Assembly (NCBI GenBank): GCA_034002405.1
Contig: JAVFAS010000042.1
Coordinates: 1 to 31,355, forward strand
DNA from: SZUA-365 sp034002405
Lineage (GTDB): Bacteria > Bacteroidota > Ignavibacteria > SZUA-365
DNA: 31,355 nt
Reading direction: 5' to 3'
Notes under the pieces: model-generated
Seen by the model: the letters and a program-made list of their open reading frames with translations, nothing else
What the model was told of the DNA's origin: nothing
Databases searched by the model: none
In this document: one piece after another, positions 8,366 through 16,353 of the stretch
Layout: each line of letters opens with the position of its first letter
Position numbering within the stretch: position 1 is the stretch's first letter
Program-made: the position numbers and the translations under genes

Positions 8366-9058
8366 ATGCACGTCTCGCCCCGTCTTCCCGCCTTGTTCCA
8401 TCGCGTGTTTCTCTCCCATCTGCTTGTCCTGGCCATCAGCTTCGTGGCCGCCCTCATCCTCTTCGATTACCTGTTCGTCGAGGGCATCGCGCATTTCCTC
8501 GTGCACTCCCCGATCATTTTGATCCCGGTGTTGCTTGCACTGATCGGACTGGTCGGCTTGCTGGCGCTGTGGACCGCGGGAGCGGTGGCCATGCCGCTCG
8601 AACGCGCCGTCGATGCGATCAACGCCATCGACGCCACCGCCGCGCTCGAGCGCCTGGTCCCGGAGACCCGCGTCGAGGAAGTGGCGCGCATGGTCGCCGC
8701 TGTTCGTCACAAGCTCGGGGACGAAGCGCCGCGCCGCCCGTTCTACCTTCGACTCGACGCCCTCGGGAACATACGCGACGGGGATATCGACACCGCCGCG
8801 CGCCTCGGGATGACCCCCGACGTCCTGCGCCGATGCAATCTGCGGGCACTGCTCGCCACCCCCGCACAGGCGACCGTCCTGCGAGAGGCCCTTCATGCGC
8901 GTGCCGCGGACGGCGATACACGTGACGGGGACGCGGTACGCGAACTCCTCCTGCAGTTCCGGGGTGCGGCGGCACGTGTGCTTCCGGTGCGCTGCCTGCT
9001 GTATCGACTTTCCGGAGATGAGACTCTTCTCATCGGAATCCCGGGCAAGGTGATGTAA
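8366..9058 (+). CDS. Two-helix membrane protein with HAMP-like linker and PAS-like domain, no output domain
   Basis: The 230-residue product has two hydrophobic segments (about 14-38 and 46-75). A helical segment with HAMP-like heptad spacing follows (about 73-118, starting MPLERAVDAINAID). The C-terminal region (about 125-228) has the rhythm of a PAS domain: a short strand with DALGNIRDGD, a helix TAARLGMTPDVLRR, and terminal strands ending LLIGIPGKV. This is my reading of the pattern, not a database match. It ends there, with no histidine kinase, cyclase, GGDEF or methyl-accepting region. The ATG follows the ktrA stop by 1 nt, so it is very probably the third gene of the potassium operon and may sense or modulate Ktr activity at the membrane. 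That role is inferred. Confidence 0.7.
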   Translation: MHVSPRLPALFHRVFLSHLLVLAISFVAALILFDYLFVEGIAHFLVHSPIILIPVLLALIGLVGLLALWTAGAVAMPLERAVDAINAIDATAALERLVPETRVEEVARMVAAVRHKLGDEAPRRPFYLRLDALGNIRDGDIDTAARLGMTPDVLRRCNLRALLATPAQATVLREALHARAADGDTRDGDAVRELLLQFRGAAARVLPVRCLLYRLSGDETLLIGIPGKVM

Positions 9059-9075
9059 TCCGGCCGGTACCGGAT
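9058..9075. terminator. Possible bidirectional terminator between convergent genes
   Basis: A perfect inverted repeat ATCCGG / CCGGAT with a six-base spacer fills the 19-nt gap between the stop codons of two converging genes (PAS-like protein and PAP2 phosphatase). The position suits a bidirectional terminator, but there is no T-tract and the stem is only 6 bp, so this is tentative. Confidence 0.35.
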
Positions 9076-9077
9076 GG

Positions 9078-9953
9078 TCAGAACGCGATGCTCCACTGGA
9101 GCAACGGGCGGTGGCGGGCAAAGGGTGTGCGCTCCTCCTCGCCGAAAAGCGGGACCGATGCATCAGGTACGCGGTGGACCTCCTCTTCCCGCGCGCGCTC
9201 TTCCTCGAAACGCACCACGGCACTGCCCACCACCCCGCCGATCACCGCGCCGAGCACGGCGTCGGAGAGCCAGTGGCGGTCGGAGGTGATACGTTCCATG
9301 GCGGTGAGCGTCGCGAGCGCGTAGAGCCCGATGGACAGCGGCACGCTGTCGAAACGCCGCGAAAGCGTGGCGGAGAGCGCAAAGGCGGCAGTCACATGTC
9401 CCGAGGGGAAGGAGTGATACGCGTCATCGACACGCATGGGATGGAATTCGCTTTTCCCGCTATCGAGAAACGGCCGTGCGCGGCCAATCACCACCTTCAG
9501 CAATTGCGTGATGGTCACACTGTAGACCAGCGACTGCAGCACCATGCGACCGGTAATGCGTGTCTCGTCGTCCTCGGTCCATACACCGGCGAGGAACAGA
9601 CCGAGTCCCACCCCACCTGACACGAGGCCGCTCCCGTAGGCTTCTCCGATCGTGAGCGGGATCTCCCAGCGTTCGATGGGCATGGTGCGCGCCTCCGCGC
9701 GCACCTCGTCGTCGATGGTATAGGCCGCCGCGGTCGCGCCGAGCGTCACCCCCACCATCAGCCAGTCGTATTCGTCAAAACGCGCCGGCGCGCTCAGCAG
9801 GCGCCCGCCATCCTCGAAGAAGGCACGGACGTCGGTATTGAAGGCCTCGCGCGCGGTCTGCTGCGCGTCAAGTTCGGAAGGGAGCGCGGCAAGCAGTGCC
9901 AGCACCAGCAGACCGGCGCGCACCGGCACGCGGCACAAGCGGATCGCGATCAT
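9078..9953 (-). CDS. PAP2 superfamily phosphatase with signal peptide
   Basis: From the ATG at 9953 the product is 291 residues and starts with a signal peptide (hydrophobic core VRAGLLVLALLAALP, probable cut near LDAQQ). All three PAP2 motifs are intact: K-x6-RP at 153-161, PSGH at 183-186 and R-x5-H-x3-D at 221-231 (Arg221, His227, Asp231). The family hydrolyses lipid phosphates such as phosphatidate or undecaprenyl pyrophosphate outside the cytoplasmic membrane. The substrate here cannot be told. A longer frame to 9983 exists, but the ATG at 9953 overlaps the rlmD stop in the classic ATGA arrangement and gives a clean signal peptide. The C terminus is charged (EEERAREEE). Confidence 0.9.
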   Translation of the reverse strand: MIAIRLCRVPVRAGLLVLALLAALPSELDAQQTAREAFNTDVRAFFEDGGRLLSAPARFDEYDWLMVGVTLGATAAAYTIDDEVRAEARTMPIERWEIPLTIGEAYGSGLVSGGVGLGLFLAGVWTEDDETRITGRMVLQSLVYSVTITQLLKVVIGRARPFLDSGKSEFHPMRVDDAYHSFPSGHVTAAFALSATLSRRFDSVPLSIGLYALATLTAMERITSDRHWLSDAVLGAVIGGVVGSAVVRFEEERAREEEVHRVPDASVPLFGEEERTPFARHRPLLQWSIAF

Positions 9954-11386
9954 GCGTCCGTCTTCCGCAACGTGATCACGCATTCGATGTGATAGGTGTG
10001 CGGGAACATGTCCACCGGAGTGATTTCCTCGATCACATACCCGTGTTCCCGCAGCAGGGCGCAGTCACGCGCGCTGGTGGCGGGATTGCAGCTCACGTAG
10101 ACCAGACGGGCGACGTTCGACCGCCCGATGGCCTCGACCACGCGGGGATGCATGCCCGCGCGCGGCGGATCGGTGATGATCACGTCCGGCGCCGCGACCG
10201 TCCCCGCCGATGCCGGGGCGAGAAAGTCAACAATATCGGCGCACACGAACTCCGCATTGTCGATGCCGTTCTCGGACGCGTTCTTCATCGCGTCACGAAT
10301 CGCCCCGTCGTTGAGTTCGACCCCGATCACCTGCCGCACGTCCCGCGCGATGAAGAGGGAAATCGTACCCGTGCCGCAGTACAGATCCCACACGACATCA
10401 TCGGGGCGCGGCGCGGCGGCGCGTTCGGCGAGCGCATAGAGCTGTTCGGCCTGCAGGGTGTTTGTCTGAAAAAACGATGTCGGGGAGATGCGGAACGTAT
10501 TGCGCCCGAGTTGTTCGCGGATACTGCCATCACCGAAGTGCACGATATCCTCTTCCCCGATGGCGACGGTCGAGCGACGCTGGGTCACGCCTTGGACGAG
10601 CGTCGTCACAGCGAATTCCTCGCCGCGCAGCAGCGCGGCATAGTCGGCCATGTGCTCGTCCATCCGCCGCGAGGTGACCAGGTACACCATGCGCTCGCCG
10701 CTGTGCTTGCCTTCCCGGATGACCAGATGGCGCAGATCCCCCTCGTGCGTGCGCGTGGAGAATGCAGCGACACCGCGTTCGAGGAAAAATTCGCGCGTGG
10801 CGGTCAGGATGCGGTTGCTCTCGGGCGACTGCAGGTGACAGGCGTCGATATGGAGAATGCGGTCGTACCGTTTCGGTACATGCAGGCCCAACGCGAAGGG
10901 CTCGGCCCCCCGTTCGACCGCGCCGAGTTCGTCGGGCAGCAGCCAGCGCATCTCGCCAAAGGAATATTCCATCTTGTTGCGGTACCAGAACGGAGAAGCG
11001 GATGCAAGGGTCTCCTGCACGGGAGGGTCGTCGAGTCCGCCGATGTGCACGAAATTCTCGACCACATGCGCACGCTTCCATTGCAACTGCTGCTCGTAGG
11101 ACATGTGTTGCCAGCGGCAACCGCCGCACACGCCGAAGTGGGTGCAGACGGGATCCACCCGATGCGGCGACGGACGCAACACCGCATCGACGCGGGCCTC
11201 GGCATATTGTTTCTTTTTCCGGAACACGGTGGCGCGAACGCGATCACCCGGGACCGCGCCATCGACAAACACCACCATCCCGTCGAGACGGGCGACACAG
11301 CGTCCTTCGAACGCGGCTTTCTCCACCTCCAATTCAATGGTGTCGCCGCGGCGCGGCAGGGAAGGTTCCGTCGGATGATCGGTCAT
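9950..11386 (-). CDS. rlmD: 23S rRNA (uracil-C5)-methyltransferase, RlmD/RumA family
   Basis: The 478-residue enzyme belongs to the RumA/TrmA family of uracil-C5 methyltransferases that modify 23S rRNA. It has an N-terminal TRAM-like domain (about 10-70), and an iron-sulphur cluster motif C81-x5-C87-x2-C90 with a likely fourth ligand Cys183. A FQTN segment is at 306-309, the SAM-binding DLYCGTG at 334-340, DPPRAG at 406-411 and the catalytic SCNP loop with Cys433. The iron-sulphur motif points to RlmD or RlmCD type rather than TrmA, but which uridine it modifies is not decidable here. It overlaps the PAP2 gene by 4 nt (ATGA). Its own Shine-Dalgarno is weak. Confidence 0.92.
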   Translation of the reverse strand: MTDHPTEPSLPRRGDTIELEVEKAAFEGRCVARLDGMVVFVDGAVPGDRVRATVFRKKKQYAEARVDAVLRPSPHRVDPVCTHFGVCGGCRWQHMSYEQQLQWKRAHVVENFVHIGGLDDPPVQETLASASPFWYRNKMEYSFGEMRWLLPDELGAVERGAEPFALGLHVPKRYDRILHIDACHLQSPESNRILTATREFFLERGVAAFSTRTHEGDLRHLVIREGKHSGERMVYLVTSRRMDEHMADYAALLRGEEFAVTTLVQGVTQRRSTVAIGEEDIVHFGDGSIREQLGRNTFRISPTSFFQTNTLQAEQLYALAERAAAPRPDDVVWDLYCGTGTISLFIARDVRQVIGVELNDGAIRDAMKNASENGIDNAEFVCADIVDFLAPASAGTVAAPDVIITDPPRAGMHPRVVEAIGRSNVARLVYVSCNPATSARDCALLREHGYVIEEITPVDMFPHTYHIECVITLRKTDA

Positions 11387-11413
11387 GGGCAGTGGATCCA
11401 GTTATGCGACAAA

Positions 11414-11445
11414 TGATGTGCGATGCCGGTGATGTGCGATGCCGG
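11414..11445. repeat. Perfect 16-bp tandem duplication in intergenic spacer
   Basis: TGATGTGCGATGCCGG occurs twice in direct succession (11414-11429 and 11430-11445) in the 73-nt gap between rlmD and the AI-2E family gene. It lies where the rlmD leader would be. It looks like a recent replication-slippage duplication. No function is evident. Confidence 0.8.
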
Positions 11446-11459
11446 GGTGCGGGACCGGC

Positions 11460-12497
11460 TCAGGTCACGGCCCGGAATCGCTTGAGGCCGAAATAGAGCT
11501 CGGACGAGACGACCTTGATCACCCCCGCGATCGGGACGGCGAACAGCATCCCGAGTATCCCGAAGAGCTGGCCGCCGATCAGGATGGCGAAGATGATGGT
11601 GAGCGGATGGAGTTTGACGCTCTGCGAGATGGTCAGCGGCTGGACGATGGAGTCGTCGAGCAGGCGGATGAGCGTGAACATCGCGAGAATCACCGGCACC
11701 TGCGTGAAGCTGCCGAGCGTGATCACCGAGATGCTGCTGGCCACCAGCGCCGCCGTGGGCGGGCCGAGATAGGGCACGAGATTCGCCACCATCGCGACGA
11801 TACCGATGAGAATGAAATTCGGCACGTCAAGCAGCCACATCGCCACTGTCGTCAGGATGCCGATCACCGACGCGTCGAGGAGAATGCCACGCAGATAGGC
11901 GCCGAGCGACCAGTCGATCTTGGCGGTGATGCTCAGGGACATTTCGAAGAACTGATTCGGGACGATCTCGATCAGCGATTTCTTGAGCTTCCGGCCGTCC
12001 TTGAGCAGGAAAAACGTGGAGATCAAGGTCATGACGACATAGATCAGCAGTCCGACGATTCCCGAGGCGATGTTGAGCAGGTTGTCGAAGAGACCGCCGA
12101 TGGCATCCTCGATCTTGGTGGTGAGATGAAGATGCTTGACCCCGAGAAACGACAGGGCATGGACCAGCTCCCGCTCGAGTTGCGGAATGCTGCGACGCAT
12201 TTCTCCGAAGCTCACGCGTTCCTGCAGCGCGAGCACCTGATCGTACAGCAACGGCGCGAGGAAATACATGACCACCATGAAGGCTCCCAGCGACACGAGC
12301 ATCATGATCGTCGCGGCCATGCTTCGTGGCATGCCGCGACTCTCGAGCCAGTCGACCACCGGGGAGATGATGAAGGAAAACAGCATCGCGACGAGGAAAA
12401 TCGCGACGATCGCGCCGATGGTGTACACCGTCAGCGCGGCCAAGGCGAACAGCACGAGCAGAAACAGTGCGATCAGCAGTTTGGTGTTGGTCATCAT
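11460..12497 (-). CDS. AI-2E family transporter (PerM/YdiK/TqsA-like permease)
   Basis: The 345-residue protein is a polytopic membrane protein of the AI-2E/UPF0118 family. Two N-terminal helices (about 6-50, including FLVAMLFSFIISPVVDWLES) and a third at about 60-85 are followed by an amphipathic central region (about 85-150). More helices follow, with the family-typical PNFILIGIVAMVANLVPYLGP and a final GILGMLFAVPIAGVIKV. Members are exporters or antiporters, some acting on autoinducer-2 or on sodium and protons. The substrate here is unknown. MMTNTK offers two possible adjacent ATGs; the first has an AGGA-like site about 10 nt upstream. It starts 12 nt after the stop of the cyclic-nucleotide-binding protein gene. 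Confidence 0.88.
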   Translation of the reverse strand: MMTNTKLLIALFLLVLFALAALTVYTIGAIVAIFLVAMLFSFIISPVVDWLESRGMPRSMAATIMMLVSLGAFMVVMYFLAPLLYDQVLALQERVSFGEMRRSIPQLERELVHALSFLGVKHLHLTTKIEDAIGGLFDNLLNIASGIVGLLIYVVMTLISTFFLLKDGRKLKKSLIEIVPNQFFEMSLSITAKIDWSLGAYLRGILLDASVIGILTTVAMWLLDVPNFILIGIVAMVANLVPYLGPPTAALVASSISVITLGSFTQVPVILAMFTLIRLLDDSIVQPLTISQSVKLHPLTIIFAILIGGQLFGILGMLFAVPIAGVIKVVSSELYFGLKRFRAVT

Positions 12498-12509
12498 GCG
12501 CGGGGCATC

Positions 12510-13067
12510 CTACAACGGATGGTCCTTGAGGAAGAGCTCCGATCGAAGACGCGCGTTCTCCTCACCGGCGCGGTACAGTCGCTCGGCGAGGATCCGCGAG
12601 AGCATCATGACGACCTTCGTCCCGATGCTCGGTCTCGTTTCCAGCAGGGAGAGCAGGTCGGGCTGGAAGAACCCGAAGACCTTCGTCTCCTCGTAGGCCA
12701 GCGCGGAGGCGGTGCGGGGACGCTCGTTGAACATCGACATTTCCCCGAAAAACTCACCGGGCCCCAGGCGCGCGATTTCGCTGGAGCGGCTTTCGCGCAC
12801 GATCGAGACCTCCCCGCTCTCGATGATATACATGCCCAGACCGGGATCACCTTCCCGGAAGATGTATTCACCGGCGGCATACTTGCGGCGGTGAAGAATG
12901 CGCTCGACCGCGCGCAGCTGTCCGCGCCCCAGCCCCTCGAAGATCGGCACGCCGCGCAGCAGCGTCAGGATGTCTTTCTCCCGGTCGCGCCGGAAGAAAT
13001 TGCTCCAGAGAAAGAACGGTTCGTCCGTTTCGGGCAGGGAATGGACGGAGTCTTGTGTTTCAGACAT
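12510..13067 (-). CDS. Stand-alone cyclic nucleotide-binding domain protein
   Basis: From the ATG at 13067 the product has 185 residues. One cyclic-nucleotide-binding domain spans about 37-155, with the phosphate-binding cassette GEFFGEMSMFNERPRTA at 105-121. This holds the glutamate and arginine expected of a ligand-binding cassette. No helix-turn-helix follows, so it is not a CRP/FNR-type regulator. The short helical C terminus (about 155-180) ends at KDHPL. It may be a soluble sensor subunit for a neighbouring membrane protein such as the AI-2E permease; this is inferred from adjacency. The start is supported by a GGAGAA Shine-Dalgarno overlapping the cysS stop, 7 nt before the ATG. An upstream in-frame ATG at 13112 lies inside cysS and is less likely. 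Confidence 0.85.
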   Translation of the reverse strand: MSETQDSVHSLPETDEPFFLWSNFFRRDREKDILTLLRGVPIFEGLGRGQLRAVERILHRRKYAAGEYIFREGDPGLGMYIIESGEVSIVRESRSSEIARLGPGEFFGEMSMFNERPRTASALAYEETKVFGFFQPDLLSLLETRPSIGTKVVMMLSRILAERLYRAGEENARLRSELFLKDHPL

Positions 13068-13074
13068 ACGGGGT

Positions 13075-14481
13075 TTATTCTCCGAGTTTCCATTTTGTGC
13101 CATCCTTGGCATCCTCGAGCACGATGCCGAGTGCCGTCAGTCCGTCACGAATGCGATCCGACAGCGCCCACTGCTTCTGGGCGCGCGCCTCCGCGCGAAG
13201 ATCCACGAGGAGTTGCATGACCCCGGAAAAGAGACGGTCATCGGTGCCCGCGGCACGGGGATCGGCCGGGGAACGCAGAATGCCGAACACCGCGCCGGCG
13301 GTACGCTGCAAAAAGGCACGTGCGGCGTCACGCGCATTCGGATCGAGACCGGCCTCCCCGTGCAACACGCCGTTGACCTCGCGGGCCATGTCGAACAGCG
13401 CGCCGAAGGCCGCCGAGGTGTTGATATCGTCATCCATCGCCGCGATGAAACGCTGCTCGTGGCGCGCGATGTCGACCGCGCCGTGACCATCCCGCGCATC
13501 GGACAGGGCGTCGAACAGTCCCTGCAAGCGCTGCAGGCCGGTCTTCGCGGCCTCGAGGCCTTCGTGGGTGAAATTCAACGGACCGCGGTAATGCGTCTGC
13601 AGGTAGTAAAAACGGATGACCTCCGCGGGATACTTGTCGAGAATCTCCCGCGCGGTGAAAAAATTGCCGAGCGACTTCGACATCTTCTCGTTGTCGATGT
13701 TGAGAAAGCCGAAATGCATCCAGTACGCGGCGAAAGGCTGGTGCGTCAGGGCCTCGCTCTGCGCGATCTCGTTTTCGTGATGCGGGAAGATCAGGTCATT
13801 CCCCCCGGCGTGGATGTCGAAGGTCGTCCCGAGATATTTCATCGCCATCGCGGAGCATTCGATATGCCACCCGGGCCGTCCCTTGCCCCAGGGGGCATCC
13901 CACGTCGGTTCGCCCGGCTTTGCGTTTTTCCACAACGCAAAATCGACCGGACTCTCCTTCCGCGTGTCGGCCTCGACGCGGGCACCGACCTCGAGATCCT
14001 CGACGTTCTTGCGCGAGAGCTTGCCATAGGCGTCAAACGCCTTGACACGGAAGTACACATCACCGTCGACCACGTAGGCCGCGCCGTTGTCGATCAGCCC
14101 CTGAATGTGCGCGATGATTTCCTCCATCGTCTCGGTCGCCCGCGGATGCACATCGGCGGGACGGATGCCGAAGCGCGCGGCGTCCTCGAGAAACGCATCG
14201 GCGAAGCGCGCGGCGATGCGCGCGGCGGGGACTCCCTCCTCGTTGCCGCGGTTGATGATCTTGTCGTCGATGTCCGTGATATTCATGACATATGTCACCC
14301 GATACCCCCGGTATTCGAAGTACCGGCGCACGACATCGGACATCACGAACGAGCGGGCGTTTCCGATATGGAAATAATCATACACGGTCGGACCGCAGCA
14401 GTACATGCGGACCTCACCATCCGTGATCGGTTTGAATTCCTGGACGCTGCGGGTAAGGGTGTTGTAGATGGAAATGGACAT
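13075..14481 (-). CDS. cysS: Cysteinyl-tRNA synthetase
   Basis: The 468-residue class I synthetase charges tRNA-Cys. It has the HIGN motif at 38-41, the KMSKS loop at 266-270, and zinc-site residues in the CC pair at 28-29, plus Cys209, His234 and Glu238 (GGNDLIFPHHENE). The C-terminal region (about 340-460) is the DALR-type helical anticodon-binding part. Length and start (MSISIYNTLTRSVQEF) are normal. It lies 33 nt downstream of recN and 7 nt upstream of the cyclic-nucleotide-binding gene, all on the minus strand, so it is probably part of one transcript. Confidence 0.97.
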   Translation of the reverse strand: MSISIYNTLTRSVQEFKPITDGEVRMYCCGPTVYDYFHIGNARSFVMSDVVRRYFEYRGYRVTYVMNITDIDDKIINRGNEEGVPAARIAARFADAFLEDAARFGIRPADVHPRATETMEEIIAHIQGLIDNGAAYVVDGDVYFRVKAFDAYGKLSRKNVEDLEVGARVEADTRKESPVDFALWKNAKPGEPTWDAPWGKGRPGWHIECSAMAMKYLGTTFDIHAGGNDLIFPHHENEIAQSEALTHQPFAAYWMHFGFLNIDNEKMSKSLGNFFTAREILDKYPAEVIRFYYLQTHYRGPLNFTHEGLEAAKTGLQRLQGLFDALSDARDGHGAVDIARHEQRFIAAMDDDINTSAAFGALFDMAREVNGVLHGEAGLDPNARDAARAFLQRTAGAVFGILRSPADPRAAGTDDRLFSGVMQLLVDLRAEARAQKQWALSDRIRDGLTALGIVLEDAKDGTKWKLGE

Positions 14482-14514
14482 GGTCGTGATTGGTTGATGA
14501 CTGAATGCGAATGG

Positions 14515-16221
14515 CTATGATGGAATCATGAGTTCCCGCGCGCTCTGCAGCGCCGCGGGCGTGATTTTCTCACCGCTCAGCAGTCGCGCGATTTCCGAGA
14601 CGCGCGCGTCGGCATCGAGCGCGTCGATGCGCGTGGACGTGCGTCCATTGCGCACGTGTTTTTCCACTTTGAGATGCGCGTCGCCGAGCCCGGCGATCTG
14701 CGGCAGATGCGTGATGGCGATGATTTGCCGCGTCCGTGCGAGACGGTGCATGGCTTCGCCGACCTTGCGCGCGATGCCACCGCTGACACCGACATCGATC
14801 TCGTCGAAGACCAGGATGGGGATGCCGTCGCGTCCGGCGAAAATGGATTTGAGTGCGAGCATGATACGCGAGACTTCGCCGCCGGAGACCACTTTCGCGA
14901 GTGGCTTGAGCTCCTCGCCCACATTCGTGGAGAGATGGAATTCCACCGCATCCCATCCGTGCTCGTCGCAGGAAACCGGCACACCATCGCGCACGAGGGC
15001 GCGCGCGTCCGCCCGCGTGGCGGGCAACGCATCGATGCGCGTGTCGAAGCGGGCATTCTTGATGCCGAGATCCTTCAACGCGGCGATGACCCCCGTGCCG
15101 AGCGTCTTCGCGGACGACAGCCGCGCGGTTGTCAGCGTCGCGGCGAGGGTCGCGACCGTCGCGCGGAGGGACTCGACACGACGCTCGAGTGTCTCGATCC
15201 GGTCGTCGATGGAGTCGAGTCCGTCGAGCTCGCGCGCGAGCGCGGCCTGCCGGTCGAGGAGTTCCGGAAGCGATAGTCTGAATTTCCGTTTCAGCGCGGT
15301 GATTTCCGCGAGCCGATGCCGCAGCAGCTCCGCGCGCTCGGGGGTGAAATCGATACGCTCGAGGTAGTCGCGCATCGTTCGGGCGATCTCGGACAATCCT
15401 GCCGCGCTGGTCTCCACCTCGTGCGCGAGCGGTTCGACGCCGGTATCGATGCGCGCGATCTCCGCGAGCAGCTTTTCGCAGCGTCCCAGCATGTCCACGA
15501 CATTGTGCTCCCCGTCGTAGAGAAGATCAACGATCCCGTTCGCGGCGGTGGCGAGTTTCTCGCTGTGCTCGACCATGCGCAATTCGCGCTCGATCGATTC
15601 ATCCTCGTCCGCCACCGGAGTGACGAGCGTGATTTCACGCAACTGATGCTCGGCGATGACCCGCCGTTCCTCGATGCGATCACGCGTTCGTCGCGCGTCA
15701 TCGAGTTCCGCGAGCACGGCGACAAACGCGTGGTACGATTCACGATAGGCCGCGAGCGGCGCGGCGATGGCGGGATCGCTGTCGAGCACCGCGCGATGGG
15801 TCTCGGCGTGCAGCAGGGACTGATGCTCGTGCTGGCCGTGAATGTCCACCAGCCGGTCGCCGAGTTCGCGCAGGGCATTGACCGGCACCGGTGTGTCATT
15901 GACGAAGGCGCGGCTGTTGCCCTTCGCCGACACCTCGCGACGGAGAATAAGAACGGGTTGCCATTCCGCCCCGAGGGCTTCCACCGCGGGGCGCAGGAGC
16001 GGCAATGGTCCGGCATCGAGTTCCGCTTCGGCGATGGCCTTGTCGCATCCCTGGCGGATCATGGTCGTGTCGGCGCGTTCTCCGAGCACCAGTCCCAGCG
16101 CGTCAATGACGATGGATTTCCCCGCGCCGGTCTCCCCGGTCATGACCGTCAGTCCGGGGCCGAGAGTGATGCGGATTTCCTCGATCAGCGCGAAATTCCT
16201 GATCAACAGAGAGGTGAGCAT
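14515..16221 (-). CDS. recN: DNA repair protein RecN
   Basis: From the ATG at 16221 the protein has 568 residues, the usual RecN length. It is an SMC-like ATPase acting in recombinational repair of double-strand breaks. The N terminus MLTSLLIRNFALIEEI and the Walker A motif GETGAGKS (29-36) are canonical. A charged coiled-coil region fills the middle (about 150-370). The C-terminal half carries the signature VSGGEVSRIMLAL and Walker B ILVFDEIDVGVSGG. A GGGAAG Shine-Dalgarno lies about 6 nt before this ATG. The frame extends 87 nt further upstream to 16308, but that part is not RecN-like. Confidence 0.97.
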   Translation of the reverse strand: MLTSLLIRNFALIEEIRITLGPGLTVMTGETGAGKSIVIDALGLVLGERADTTMIRQGCDKAIAEAELDAGPLPLLRPAVEALGAEWQPVLILRREVSAKGNSRAFVNDTPVPVNALRELGDRLVDIHGQHEHQSLLHAETHRAVLDSDPAIAAPLAAYRESYHAFVAVLAELDDARRTRDRIEERRVIAEHQLREITLVTPVADEDESIERELRMVEHSEKLATAANGIVDLLYDGEHNVVDMLGRCEKLLAEIARIDTGVEPLAHEVETSAAGLSEIARTMRDYLERIDFTPERAELLRHRLAEITALKRKFRLSLPELLDRQAALARELDGLDSIDDRIETLERRVESLRATVATLAATLTTARLSSAKTLGTGVIAALKDLGIKNARFDTRIDALPATRADARALVRDGVPVSCDEHGWDAVEFHLSTNVGEELKPLAKVVSGGEVSRIMLALKSIFAGRDGIPILVFDEIDVGVSGGIARKVGEAMHRLARTRQIIAITHLPQIAGLGDAHLKVEKHVRNGRTSTRIDALDADARVSEIARLLSGEKITPAALQSARELMIPS

Positions 16222-16353
16222 GCGCTTCCCACGTGGTAGAAACTGGAAAATTAGACGTTCCCTATCTGACTTGCAAGGTATCGTCGCGTGCAGCGTGGGG
16301 AAAGGCAATTATCGGGAACGCCGGCGACGCCCTGTCCCCCCGGGGACGCCAGG

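Noticed and set aside
6748..8457. A 569-codon minus-strand frame over ktrB and ktrA
   Set aside because: The translation is a charged Asp/Glu/Arg/His-rich shadow of membrane and Rossmann codons on the other strand and matches no family.
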